A stretch of 64,000 nucleotides of DNA from assembly GCA_030544215.1 (NCBI GenBank), contig JARZZO010000013.1:21690729-21754728 (forward strand), read 5' to 3'. The notes beneath the pieces are model-generated. The model worked only from the letters and a program-made list of their open reading frames with translations, searched no databases and was not told the origin of the DNA. Positions 10,161-22,550 of this stretch are shown piece by piece. The stretch's first letter is position 1. Every line of letters begins with the position of its first letter. The DNA is from Zantedeschia hybrid cultivar (lineage: Eukaryota; Streptophyta; Magnoliopsida; Alismatales; Araceae). The position numbers and the translations under genes were made by a program.

Positions 10161-11570
10161 GTTGTTAGAGAATTATTTTAATAATTTGGAGACACTTAAT
10201 AATAGTTGTTAAGTGATTAATTAACTTTTTATAAATGTTATAATTAAGTTAATTAATTCTTGAGTTATGAATCTTAATAAAATTTATTAAGTATTAATTA
10301 AGTCTTAATAATAGTTATTAAGATGATTAATTAGTTTACTCTTGAATCTCTTAATTATTGGTTTTAAAGATCTAATCTACTTAATAATTAATATTTTAAT
10401 AAATGTTATTAAGAGATTATTTAAGTCTAATTGTTAGACTATTTTAATTAGAAATGTTCTAATTATTATTTCTTAATAATTGTTATTGAGAAATGTCTTT
10501 TAATAAAAGGGGTTTATTAACAAGGAGTTGTTAAGGGGTTAAGAATTTGAGTTGAAAATTCTTTTATAAATGTTATTTAAGAATTTTTAATTATGTCTAA
10601 ATGTTAGATTGTTTTGCATTAATAATTGTTATTAATGTGATTTGAAATTAATCTAAGTGTTAGATTAATTAATTTAGAATTGTTCTAAATATTGCATGGA
10701 ATATTTTAGAATTTTAATTTTAGCTTTGTGTGCACATGTTGATGTGTTTAATGCTTTAAATTAGATTTATTGCATGTTAGAAAATAAGATTTTCGAAAAT
10801 TCAAATTCTTCCAATTGTGATTGGTACCTAGGTTTTAAGAAAGCCAAAATTATTATATTTTCAAAATTTTAGCCTTCATGTGATGTGTTTTATCATGTGT
10901 AGATGGTTAAATTTGTGGTGGTCATGGACATGCACTTAGTTAAATTTCATATCATGTGATGGTGTGTGATTTTGTGGATTGTTATGGAATGTGAATGTTC
11001 ATTAATTAAGTGTTAATTAATAAGGCTTGTGTGCCTCCCTCTCTCCATTCCATTGTAATTCTATCTCCCTCTGTTATTGTACTCGGCCATAAGGGCTTTC
11101 TCTTACAATTTATTTGTATTTGAAATTGTTTCAAAATATATAATATTTGTATTTGATCGCGCCGGCCGAGGAGAGCGAGGATGATCCACAAATGCAACCA
11201 GAAAGGCGACAGGAGATGAGATCACCAGTGACTATGTGTTTGCATGTTTAGATTATATAACTGTTATATAATTTTTGTGATTAATTGTTTGGCTCCAGTT
11301 AATCACCGTGCTGTCCATGACCACATAATGAACATGTATGGATGATGCATGATTTTAGTTATTGATTATGAATCGATTGCTAATATCTAAGTATAGTTAA
11401 ATATATTCGATATATTTATAATCTATCACCTAGGATGAGACCAACTTAACATAAACAAAACCTTCAACATAAAGTCTAAGCCGGAGCGCGAGTCATTGAG
11501 AATGCACCGCGTGGCTCTCCATCAATATAGTTCTTAGAACTTGATTTAGTAATGACAGATACTACGTGTT

Positions 11571-11867
11571 TATCCGAGATCTGCCACCATCTGATGAAAG
11601 GACTATTAACTATGGCATTATGATGCCTTGAGATTAGAATAGAGGAACGGTGTAACTATCCTCGCGTTTACCCGGGAGCTGTATTCTTACTCTACTCTGT
11701 CGCGTATTGATGGTAAAGCTTAGACCAGGTATAATGGTGTACTGTGTTTACCCGGAACCACTAAAGACCTGGGAGCCGAAATAAGATCGGATATTGCAAG
11801 GAGTTGCAATTACCATGAGATGGTTGCTCTAAGATAATGGTATGATACTATGTGTTTACCCGAGGTC
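11571..11867 (+). repeat. Four-site leader motif of element D (GTGTTTACCC type)
   Basis: Four copies of a short motif, ACGTGTTTATCCGAG, CGCGTTTACCCGGGA, TGTGTTTACCCGGAA and TGTGTTTACCCGAGG, lie at about 11573, 11663, 11743 and 11851. The spacing (about 90, 80 and 107 bp) matches that of a different motif in elements A, B and C. The last copy ends about 180 nt before the gag ATG at 12047. Confidence 0.8.
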
Positions 11868-12046
11868 ATACTGTGATTCTTGGAGATTCTGATCCTCACT
11901 AGAAGACCGTCGGAGTCTTCCGTTCTGTATACCTGAAGGTTATACAATCCGTCGAAAAATAGTGAGAAATAATTCAAGATAAAAGACCATAATTGAATTA
12001 TCAGAACTATCTGCTTAAATCACGTTATTTCCTTCGATTCACTTAA

Positions 12047-14563
12047 ATGTCGTCTATTCGAGATTTTGGCATATTGGATGCCAATACTTCTCATACTCAG
12101 ACTGACTAGAAAAACTCTGAAGAATGTCTTCAGGGCCAAGTGAAAGTCACTATCCTAATCAGATATCATGAATCATCTTACTTGGATAGACCAAGATGAA
12201 GAGGTACTCATGGTATGCCTTATTGAAAGGCAATGATTGTCATGAAATCTCTTATTTGGATAGACCAAGATGAAGAGATATTTATGATGTGCCTTTGAGA
12301 AAGACAAGTGGTCAGATTTTAAACGGTCAAACCCACACCTGAAAGGATAAAGAAAAGTCAGGTGAGATAGAGAAGTAGCAGTTCTCCCACTGCAACCAAT
12401 ATAAGGATATTGGTAAAGGCAAAAAGAATATGGAACTTGAAAGAAGTTTCATGTATTCTTATTATCATCTTTTGCATGTCTATTGAAGAATTAGCGTATC
12501 CAATATGAGATATTGGAAATAATTCTCATAGTTGCAATAGTGTGCAGACATAGACAAGTAAAAGGAAACCGAGAAAATGTAAGTGTTGAGTTAGACTCAA
12601 CTATTGTTCATGATATTCATAGATTACTGTTAGACAGTAAATCTTTGTGTATCTATAGGAGTCAAATATGAAACTGAATAACTGTTATTTAGTTGCATAA
12701 GAAATCAAGAATAACATTGATTGAAAAGAATAATAGTTGTTCGAATCAGTCAATGCACTATAGATTCTTGAAGTGACATTTCATGTGATGAATGTTCACT
12801 AGTCTCCTATAGAAATGAATTGTGTGAATTCTGATTATCTATGGTATTGTACATAGGGTTGTACAATAAGAAATCATTGATGATGATGCATATTGATGTA
12901 AACAGCTCAAAGGCCAAAGATAATCACTACTATTGACTTACCTTATAGTTTACTCTTGGAATGATTCGACTGCATGTACTTACTAAAGTACAAGACGAAT
13001 ATATCTAAGAGATTAAGGTATAAGATCAATATGAAGTATTAGAATTTTTGATTTGATTAAGAAAACTGATACTTTAGTATATGATTCACATAAATCATTA
13101 AGAGGATAATTGTATCCTCGCTCGATTGATCCTCATTATGCATCATAGCAATATGATAGAATGAGGAATTCACCTTATTAAGATGTGGTGCAATACATAA
13201 TAAGATTTGCCTAATTCTTGTCCTTTTGAACATGAGTATGATCATTAGATGTCCATACTTTAAAGATTGTTCCAAATAAGTCAGTGTGTGTCCATATAAG
13301 ATATGAAAACTAAATAATTCATATGAGATGTGAATTATGAACAAACCTGATTTAAAAGTCAGGTATTACCGTAGAGTGAATTTGTGAATGTCCAAAGAGT
13401 TTGGACATTATAATTATTGGCCAGACGATAATGAAATAATTGTCGTTATGAAAACTGTCTTCTGTGAAGAGGAATATGTCCTCAAAGAAGACAGTGGGAG
13501 CTGATAAAACTAGATGATGTTCTAGATTCACAAGTTAACACAAGATTGTTAGATAATCTTTAGTTGTTTGGAACCGGTCATAACACATCAGAGAGCTTCA
13601 TAGACTTTTGAGATTCTCTCAGTGACTAGAAGGATATGTTTGACATATCTTATTTAGCAAGGTGAGAGGAGCTCAAAATAGATTATGATCTAAAATCTAT
13701 GATAATGATGCTCTCTGTCATTACAACTTTAAGATTGATAAGTTTAATAGAATTATACTTATCAATACTGCCAATCATAAGATGATGACACTTGGATATT
13801 AAAAGCGTCCTCTCAATGTGATTGAGGTAAAGATGTATATGATACACCTTTAAAGCTTTTAGAATGTCCAAAAAGCGAGTTATGATTTCAAAATTATTTT
13901 GAATCAAGCTAAAGCTTCCTAAGTTGTAATAAAAGTTTTGACTTAATGGTCAAATATTATGCGATCATTAAGAATGATCACGGATTGTGTGTGTTTAAAA
14001 AGGATAGTGGGAGTACGGTCGCTTTAGTAATGCTTTATGATGATAACATCGAAGTCATTAAGAATGACTTCAAGATGCTACTATTAGTGAAAGCATTATT
14101 AACCATGTTTTCCTCCATAATAGATTTAGTTATAATATCCCACGTATTGGAAATACGAATCTATTAAGATAGATTGGTGGGGATATTATATTGACCTGTA
14201 TGTCAAGATGTTTGGCATAAATTTCATAACAAATCTCAAATGTTGAGATATGGAATTTATTCCTTTAAAGAAAAGGTTCCTTAAAGGATACATGAGTGAA
14301 ATGCATCATTAAACACTTGAGAAGTGCTAAGGATGTATTCACGTATATGGAGAGAATGATTTGAAACTATGAGGTCACACTGACTCAAATTTCAAGTCAA
14401 ATAATGGATTCAACCCTCTAATAGAAAGGAATGGATTGGAATGGTTCCAATCCAAAACTCGATATTAAGATGACGACATAGACAAGTGATACTGTTATTG
14501 GAACAGTATGGATGAAAAGGTTCATCCCTGAACTAGATGTAGTTCTAAAAGGTCTCTAATACC
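12047..14563 (+). pseudogene. Degenerate gag-pol of copia element D
   Basis: It starts with ATG TCG TCT and ends its N-terminal block with GILDAN, as in the gag starts of A, B and C, then meets a stop after about 20 codons. Further on, copia fragments appear with stops and indels: a piece like VFLEEEYLLQED near 13450-13500, an RT piece at 13946-14110 (KKDSGSTVALVMLYDDN, the decayed YVDD region), and an RNase H start near 14340-14400. Element A interrupts the RNase H region at 14563. It does not encode a working protein. Confidence 0.75.
12168..12312 (+). repeat. Tandem duplication, 73-bp unit, inside D gag-pol remnant
   Basis: Two adjacent units (12168-12240 and 12241-12312) share CTTGGATAGACCAAGATGAA with small differences. 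It looks like an old local duplication within the decayed gag region. Confidence 0.7.
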
Positions 14564-14568
14564 ATCCC
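14564..14568 (+). repeat. Target-site duplication of element A, left copy
   Basis: ATCCC, repeated exactly at 24129-24133 on the other side of element A. Confidence 0.9.
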
Positions 14569-16145
14569 TGTAAGGAATCGCCATGAACGCAGCGGAAATA
14601 AAAATGATTCCTTTGTATCGGTTGCTGGGGTCGTAAAACGGACATTAAAATCTAAGCGGGAAGAACAGTTCTTCACCTTTGCGGGGTTTCGAATCTCCCG
14701 TGGATGATGCCGACTCGGTAATCGCGCACGCGCACGATCTCTAGAGGTATTCACACGAGTTCCCGCAGCAGACGCGATTTCCTCCTCGACTTGAGTGCTC
14801 CGACTAGATCTCAAATCCACCATGCGCGGAGAGAGACAGATCCACTCCGAGAAGGAGAGAGAGAGAGGAGAGAGAGAATCTAGGGAGTAAAATTCGTCCA
14901 ACTAACTTTTTACCACTCCCCCTTGGCCCTCCTTATATAAAAATAAGGATAACACAAGAGTTAATCCTCATGATTATCCAAGAGTTTGGCCTTGGATAAT
15001 TCTCCATTAAATCTTCATGTTTATCCTGCAGCTTTTCACAAAAACCCAGATAAGCATGAAATTTAACATCTCTCACCGTCTGACGATAACTCTTATGTGT
15101 GTGACCCTCTAGGCCCATATATCAGTCCGGTTGCAAGCCCATTAAACTTAGAACTGTTTCTTGAGTTTAATATTTATTAATTAACATTTAAACATCACAT
15201 GTTAAATGATTAATTTAATAAACAAGTGAATTATCATCTGATGATTAAATCACTTGGCCTTCTGATCATGAACAGCACCAAACACTACCTCATGATCCCA
15301 GAAGATATAAGGGATACTGTTCCCTTCAATTGAACCTTTCCGTTTGCAGGTGCCGCACAGATATAATCCTTCACTCATGCAATGTCCCGATAACGCAAGG
15401 GTATGGTTTTATAGTCAAACCCTCTATCGCATTATCCAGATGGATTCCAGTATACAGTTAATATCTAGAAAGACATCTCTTTCATTTGACCCTGGCTAGG
15501 GATTTCTGTGTACACATCCATAGGACATTCTCTCTCCAGTCTTATACCAAGAGTGAGTGATCCCTTGTTGTTCACTCAATTACCTTCGCAAGCTTTCCAC
15601 TGTATCTGAAAGACCGATTATGGTGGACTTAATGGTTAAAGTCCATGAGTCAGAGAATCAAGATACAATGGTCCACAAACAAGGTATCATTGGTGACTCA
15701 GGTCAAAGGACCAAATGTGCTACTGCAACGATTGAATTCCCTGGTTGACTAATAGGTATAATTACCATCCAGGAATTCTTATTTAGGTCTGTTCAGTGAA
15801 CTCATTCTCTAATGAGCACCCACTTGTTTGTCTAAGTGTCACCACACGAGTGAATGTGAGATCATTAACCCTCATCACATGAGCAGACATAACTTGTGTC
15901 GATCTTATGGGATATTTAATGTCCATCTCAAATATCCTATGATCGAGAACTGTTTAAGACAATTGCCTTAGGATATTGATCTCACTATCATGATCTCATC
16001 ATGATTCAATATCCCATACATTTGTCTATGGACCTTCATTACGATAGTCGTTTGCGAGAACTATTAAATGAAGAAATAATTGCCTTTATTAATAATCTGA
16101 ACTAGAATGTACAATGATTGGCTTTGAGGCCACCCAATTCTAACA
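14569..16145 (-). repeat. 3' LTR of element A
   Basis: Read on the minus strand it begins TGTTAGAATTGGGTGG at 16145 and ends CGATTCCTTACA at 14569. A TATA-like TTTATATAAGG lies at 14931-14941. Its partner is 22551-24128. Confidence 0.92.
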
Positions 16146-16156
16146 TTCTCCCACTT
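16146..16156 (-). other. Polypurine tract of element A
   Basis: AAGTGGGAGAA on the minus strand, immediately before the 3' LTR start. It is the expected plus-strand primer, and the same sequence with small changes occurs in B, C and D. Confidence 0.85.
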
Positions 16157-16159
16157 GGA

Positions 16160-19100
16160 CTATAGCCAATCACCCATGTGTCTAAGTCCCATAGACTTAA
16201 GGTGACGTTCTAAATTGTTTTGAGACAATGGCTTAGTCAAGGGATCTGCTATATTATCTTCAGATGAGACTTTCTCAACTACTATATCTCCTCGGGCGAT
16301 GATCTCACGAATCAGATGAAATCGTCTCAGAATGTGCTTTGACTTCTGATGTGATCTTGGCTCCTTCGCTTGAGCTATTGCCCCATTGTTGTCACACAAT
16401 AATGGAACAGGATCTGAAATGCTTGGAACAACTCCAAGCGCCAAGATGAACTTCTTCATCCAAACCGCCTCCTTGGCCGCTTCAGCTGCAGCAATGTATT
16501 CTGCTTCGGTCGTCGAATCTGCAGTAGTTTCCTGTTTAAAACTCTTCCAACTTACTGCACCTCCATTTAACATGAACACAAATCCAGACATGGATTTGCC
16601 GTCATCCATATCCGACTGGAAACTCGAGTCAGTAAATCCTCGAAGTTCCAAGTCGTTTCCTCCATAAACGAGAAATAGATCCTTAGTTCTTCTCAAGTAT
16701 CTAAGGATACATTTCACCGCCTTCTAGTGTTCCTCACCTGGATCAGCCTGATATCTACTAGTGACACTTAATGGATGTGCCACATCAAGCCTAGTACATA
16801 GCATTGCATACATGATAGATCCTATTGCCGAGGCATAAGGAACTCTATCCATGTATGCTCTCTCTTTAGGTGTCTTGGGAGACATTTCTTTAGAGAGATA
16901 AATTCCATGCCTCATAGGAACGAGGCCTCTCTTGGAATTTTCCATGCCAAACCTTTTGACTATGGTATCTATGTACTTAGATTGGGATAAGCCAAGCATC
17001 CTTTTGGACCTATCTCTATAGATCCTTATTCCCAGAATATAGGATGCTTCTCCCAAATCTTTCATGGAGAAGTTTTTGGATAACCAAGCCTTTACTAATG
17101 ACAACATTCCTACATCATTCCCAATGAGTAGAATGTCATCAACATAAACTACTAAAAAGGTTACTGCGCTCCCACTAACCTTTTTGTATACACAAGGTTC
17201 ATCTTCATTTTTAATGAAGTCATAAGATTTGATTGCTTCATCAAATCTTAAGTTTCAAGTTCGGGACGCCTGCTTTAATCCATAGATGGATCTTTGCAGC
17301 TTGCATACCTTGCTTGAATGCTCTATGGAAGTGAATCTTTCAGGTTGTATCATATACACCTCTTCTTGAAGGTTCCCGTTAAGGAATGCTGTTTTCACAT
17401 CCATTTGCCATATTTCATAATCATAGAATGCAGCGATAGCAAGAAGTATTCTGATTGACTTAATCATGGCAACTGGAGCAAAGGTTTCGTCATAGTCAAT
17501 GCCTTGCCTTTGACGATATCCTTTTGCTACCAGCCTTGCCTTGTATGTGTCAATCTGTCCATCTGCCCCGATCTTTCTTTTAAAGATCCATTTACTGCCA
17601 ATAGGTACCATACCTTCTGGCAGATCAACCAAGTTCCAAACTTGGTTGGCATACATGGACTGAATTTCAGAATCCATTGCCTCTTGCCATTTTTCTGATT
17701 CATGACTATTTATGGCTTCAAGGTAGGTTTGAGGATCATCATCCTCATTTAAGTGCACTTTTGGCTTGCCATCATCGATATGTCTAACATATCTTTCAGG
17801 CTGCTTAGGCACTCTACCTGATCTGCGAACCTTTTGTGTATCATCTTGAACAAGTTCTTGAGTCAATGGTTCAGTAGATGAACCAGTGTTGATTTGCGAG
17901 TCTAGAATTTCTTCCAGTTCTATCTTGCTCCCACTGTCTTCTTTTGAAAGATATTCTTTCTCTAAGAAGACAGCTCTTTTTGCGACAAACACCCTTTGAT
18001 CGCTAGGCTGATAGAAGTAATATCCAAAACTCTCTTTTGGATATCCCACAAATCTACATTTTTCTGTCCTGGAATCCAGTTTGTCTGGATCATGTCTTTT
18101 GACATGTGCAGGACAACTCCAGACTCTAACATGCTTAAAGTCTGGTTTCTTTCCTTTCCATATCTCATATGGAGTGGAAGGTACTGACTTACTAGGAACT
18201 TTGTTCAATAGATATGCAGCAGTCAACAGTGCATATCCCCATAAAGAGATTGGAAGTTTGGCATAACTCATCATGGATCGTACCATATCTAATAGAGTAC
18301 GATTTCTCCTTTCCGATACACCATTTAACTGAGGTGTATAGGGAGGAGTCCACTGAGACAAAATACCATTATCCTTAAGATATTCTGTGAATTCTGTACT
18401 TAAGTATTCACCCCCTCGATCTGATCGAAGAGTTTTAATACTCTTTCCAGTCTGGTTCTCAACTTCGTTTTTAAACTCTTTAAATTTCTCAAAGACTTCT
18501 GACTTATATTTCATTAAATATATGTAGCCATATCTTGAAAAATCATCTGTAAATGAAACAAAGTATGAGTAACCACCCATAGCATGAGTAGACATTGGAC
18601 CACATACATCACTATGTATTAGTTCCAATAAGTCCTTAGCTCTTTCTCCATGTCCTGAGAATGGAGCTTTGGTCATCTTTCCCATGAGACAAGCTTCACA
18701 GGTTGCAAATGATTCATAATCAAATGGATCAAGATATCCATTCTTTTGCAACCTTATGATCATGTTCTCATTTATACGACCTAGCCTACAATGCCATAGG
18801 TACGATTTATTCACATCCTTATCTAAGCGTTCAAGAGAATTATTTACCAGACAAACATCACATGAAATATCAAGTAAATATAATCCATTCAATAAATTTC
18901 CGGAAGCAAACAATTTGTCTCTTTGATAAATTGAACAACCTTTATTCTCTAGCTTCATAGAATATCCTTGTCTATCTAAACATGAAATAGATATGATATT
19001 CCTTATAATGGTTGGAACATAATAACAATCTATCAGTTCCAAAGAATCTCCTGATGGCATCTGAAGTCGTATTGTCCCCACAGCTAACGCAGCAACTTTT

Positions 19101-20101
19101 GCTCCATTCCCGAGCCTCAGATCCACGTCTCCGCGGTTCAATCTTCTCTTACTTGTTAACACCTGCAAGTTATTGCAGATATGAGAAACACATCCAGTAT
19201 CTAATACCCAGGATGTTGATTCTCTATAAGACAAGTTAAGATCGATCATGAGAATACCTGAAGCTTCACCAAGCTTCTCCTTTGCTTTTTCTGCAAGATA
19301 AATCTTGCAGTTTCTCTTCCAATGACCTTCTTTATGGCAGTGGAAACACTGACCTTTATCATTGACTTTAGCTTTGTCCTTTTGTGCCGCCGGTTTGCTT
19401 TTCACTTGCTTCGTAGGCTTACCTTTCTTAAAGGTCTGTCCAGCTTTTCTTTTCTTGTTGGTCTTACCAACAAGCATTACATTTGGCTTATCTTTCTGGA
19501 TAGTGCCTTCTGCTGTCTTCAACATGTTGAGCAGCTCAGCTAGTGAAACTTCAATTTTGTTCATATTGAAGTTGATAATGAATTGTGAAAATGAATCTGG
19601 AAGGGACTGTAGGATTAAGTCAATGCTCAGGTCATTGTTCATAACAAAGCCCAGCACAGCAAGCCTCTCAATCCACTCTATCATCTTGAGCACATGAGTT
19701 TGGACAGATGTGCCCTCGCTCATTCTGGTCATGAACAATTTCTTAGATATCTCATATCTTTCTGTTCTGGATTGTTCACCAAACAACTCTTGTAGGTGAT
19801 TCAGAATGGTCTTAGGTTCCATGTTATCATGCTGTCGTTGCAGTTCATTATTCATTGAACCGAGCATATAACACCGGACCTTGACAGAGTCCTCCTTCCA
19901 ATTTTCATATATCATTAATTCATCTTCGTTAGCATTATCACCGGGTTGCACTGGATCTGGTTGATCCAGAACATAGGCTAGCTTTTCGCACATGAGGACA
20001 ATCTTCAGGTTGCGTAACCAATCAATATAATTTGGTCCCGTGAGTTTGTTTGCATCAAGTATGCAACGGAGGGGGTTAGGTGACGACATAGCGACCAACA
20101 T
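16160..20101 (-). pseudogene. Copia gag-pol polyprotein, two nonsense codons
   Basis: One frame of 1,313 codons. From the first ATG (20101): gag N-terminus, zinc knuckle CFHCHKEGHWKRNC at residues 252-265, protease DTG at 301-303, pre-integrase HCRLG near 437, integrase catalytic triad D498, D561, E597 (35 residues between the last two), then reverse transcriptase with YVDD encoded at 17135-17146, then RNase H (TDSSFQSDMDD, STTEAEYIAA). Stops at about 17255 and 16724 replace tryptophan codons (TGG to TGA and TGG to TAG); the frame is otherwise continuous. The ATG at 20089 (MSSPNPLR) is the likelier start because B, C and D begin with MSS or MSL. Frame and domains are seen; enzymatic activity is lost unless the stops are bypassed. 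Confidence 0.93.
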
Positions 20102-20271
20102 GGAAATATATAAAATGAGCAGATAGTTCTTAAAATCAGATTTAGGACTTTTAATCTAGATTTATGCTCCCACTATTTTTCGACGATCTGTATGACCCTC
20201 TAAGATACAGAACGGGAGATTCCGGTGATCTCCTAGTGGGGATCAGAATCCTTCGGGTAACATGCATGTGA

Positions 20272-20569
20272 CCTTGTGGTAGCACAACAAATCACATCAA
20301 GTCCCTTAGGCAGTCAACTCTTGACAGTTGCAACGTTTGCAATATCCGATCGATTTAACCCCTGAATCAGAATGACCTTGTGGTAGCACAACAAATCAAT
20401 TTGATTCAGTTAAGTTTATCCATCATTACTTAGATGACATGAATTCGTAGTGCAATCCTTGTGGTAGCACAACAAAACTACACTATTTGTCCATTCATCT
20501 TAATGATATCGCATGTCGTAGACCTAGTTTAATTTCTAAATCAAATGGACCTTGTGGTAGCACAACAAA
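20272..20569 (-). repeat. Four-site leader motif of element A
   Basis: Four copies of TTTGTTGTGCTACCACAAGG on the minus strand (plus-strand starts 20272, 20376, 20457, 20550), nearly identical over about 20 nt and embedded in dissimilar sequence. In transcription order the spacings are 93, 81 and 104. The copies lie about 170-470 nt upstream of the gag ATG. Confidence 0.9.
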
Positions 20570-21723
20570 TCCGTTTGAGATAAGAATTATCCTAAGATCT
20601 ATAATGATGGTGGGTTACGTGGATTATTCTAAATATCTCACGTTTACAACTTAGGTTTTAAAAGAGGGTTTTTGATTTTGATTTGTAAAAAATCGTGCTA
20701 TCAATAGTATTTCAATTTGAAGTATCAATATACTTAATAGAAATATATATATATGATAGCATGGTCCGCAAACATCACATATATGCAGAAAAATTAAATG
20801 GGGATGATCATGGACTGCTAAAGCTACTATGGAATCATCGGAGCCAAACGATGATCCATAATAGGATCCTAATGTGAAAACAGCAATACTGGTTCTATTT
20901 GATGCGAGTCCTCCCTCCAGAGGTGTCTTCAGAAGATCCCGTCCTCTTAACTTAATCCGATACATTTAAATACAAAATACAGGACTCGCAGGTCCACAAA
21001 TGTACATTTAAACAATTAGCAACCTTGATCTTATCAAGGGGAGTACAATCTTATAGGAAGGTAGAAAGTACACTTGGATTAAGAGAGAGGAGGACACGCA
21101 GGTCCTATTTAAAATACCAAATGAAATAAGCATCGCATCCATTCACATCATTCATCACATGAAAATACTAAGTCCATGATCATCCCACCATCAAACACAT
21201 CACATGCATCACAATCATCACATAATTGCAGTTTGGTATTAAATTTTATAAATATAAAATTATAATACCAATAATTTTCGAAATAATATTTATTTCTGCA
21301 TAATCAATAATATTCAAAGCATTATTGACAAATAAACTAACTAAACCATTTAGTTATTCTAAATAATGATTCAAACAATTTGAACATTAAAAGTAATCAA
21401 GTTATGCATGAAATTAGTTTAAAACAATTTTAAACTAATTAATTTAATAGGAAAATTAATTATCTAAAATAATTTTAAATAATTAACTAACACCTATTAA
21501 TTATAAAGCCCCTTAATTGACTAACAGTTATTAAACTCTTTAATAAGCTGTCAATAATCATAAAAATTAATTAATAACAATTATCAATTATTATTATAAT
21601 TATTCTGTTTTAAAACAATTTTAAAACAGGCCAAAACGGGCTAAAATTGGGTTTAAAGGGGTAAACAGATATTAAAAACAATTTTTAACAAAAATAATAA
21701 TGGGCCCAGCCCATTAGGGCCCA

Positions 21724-21965
21724 ATGGCCCGGACCCGGACCCTGGTCCGACCAGGGTCGAGCCCTGGCTCGGCCAGGGTCGAACCGTGGCTCGGCCAGGG
21801 TCGAACCCAGGCTCGGCCAGGGACTCTGGCTCGGCCAGGGTCGAGCCTTGGCTCAGCCAGGGTCGAACCCTGGTCGAGCCAGGGCGCCGCCCGGCCCCGC
21901 CCGGTCCGACCGGATCGGGACCGGGCGGTTCGGCCCGTTCCTCTGCGTTTCGACCGGCCCGAGCC
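21724..21965. repeat. GC-rich palindromic tract in leader of A
   Basis: Reiterated GGCTCGGCCAGGGTCGA units with CCTGG...CCAGG dyads, in the same place as the tract in D's leader. Apparent peptides here (repeated ARVEPWL) are translations of the repeat. Confidence 0.75.
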
Positions 21966-22537
21966 CTAATCTTCTACAACATAAACCCTAGAACCCGGCG
22001 GCGGTTGCAGGGCGGTGGCGCCGGCGGCCAGCCCCCCGGCGGCGGCGGCCCCGGCCGGCAGTGCCCCCGGCGCCGGCGACGTGCCCGGCGCCGGCAGGGC
22101 CACCGGTGACCGGCGATGGAGAGGAAACCAAGCCCCAAAAACCCCAGAAAAATCTGATTTTTCAGGTTTAAAAACCCGAGTTAGGGCTCCATTTTCAAGA
22201 CCTCCAAGGGCACTTCGGTGCCGATCTTCATGCCTAATGTGAAGTGGTGACTATCACCAAGAGATCTAGAGATTCGGCCGGCCATCCCAACGCTTGGGAT
22301 GCACGTACGAAGCCGCCGAAGTACCCCGGTTCATCATCACATGAAGAACTCCAAAAAACCCCAAATAAAAATCCGAAAAATACAGAAAAATAATCAAATT
22401 GATCGTGATCATCATATGAACACTAATCTGTCATTTTTAATCGGATTAAACACAAGAACACGTACAATACGGGTTCTTCACGCATAACGAGAAAACACGC
22501 AAAACAGTGCCGTTTTACAACCGAACCAGCGAACCTG

Positions 22538-22549
22538 GCTCTGATACCA
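22538..22549 (-). other. Primer binding site of element A (tRNA-iMet)
   Basis: TGGTATCAGAGC on the minus strand, one base from the 5' LTR end at 22551. Confidence 0.92.
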
Positions 22550-22550
22550 C

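Larger units (their letters stand above)
8678..12046 (+). other. Long leader of element D
   Basis: About 3.4 kb between primer site and gag start without a recognisable gene. It has four parts: a mixed part (8678-9230), a GC-rich palindromic tract (about 9236-9510), an AT-rich array of short palindromes (about 9660-10650), and a part ending in four regularly spaced motif copies (11571-11867). The open frames at 9057-9540 come from the GC-rich repeats in several frames on both strands. Confidence 0.7.
20102..22537 (-). other. Leader of element A
   Basis: About 2.4 kb between primer site and gag without a recognisable gene. From the primer site inward: a GC-rich part (22000-22110), a palindromic GC tract (21724-21965), AT-rich sequence with palindromes such as TTAGTTTAAAACAATTT followed by TAAACTAA near 21415-21445, and the four-site motif (20272-20569). 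Confidence 0.7.

Noticed and set aside
20272..20569. Regularly spaced repeats in leaders as a CRISPR-like array
   Set aside because: Four copies with 60-90 bp unique intervals in a plant retrotransposon leader; no cas genes and the wrong organism.
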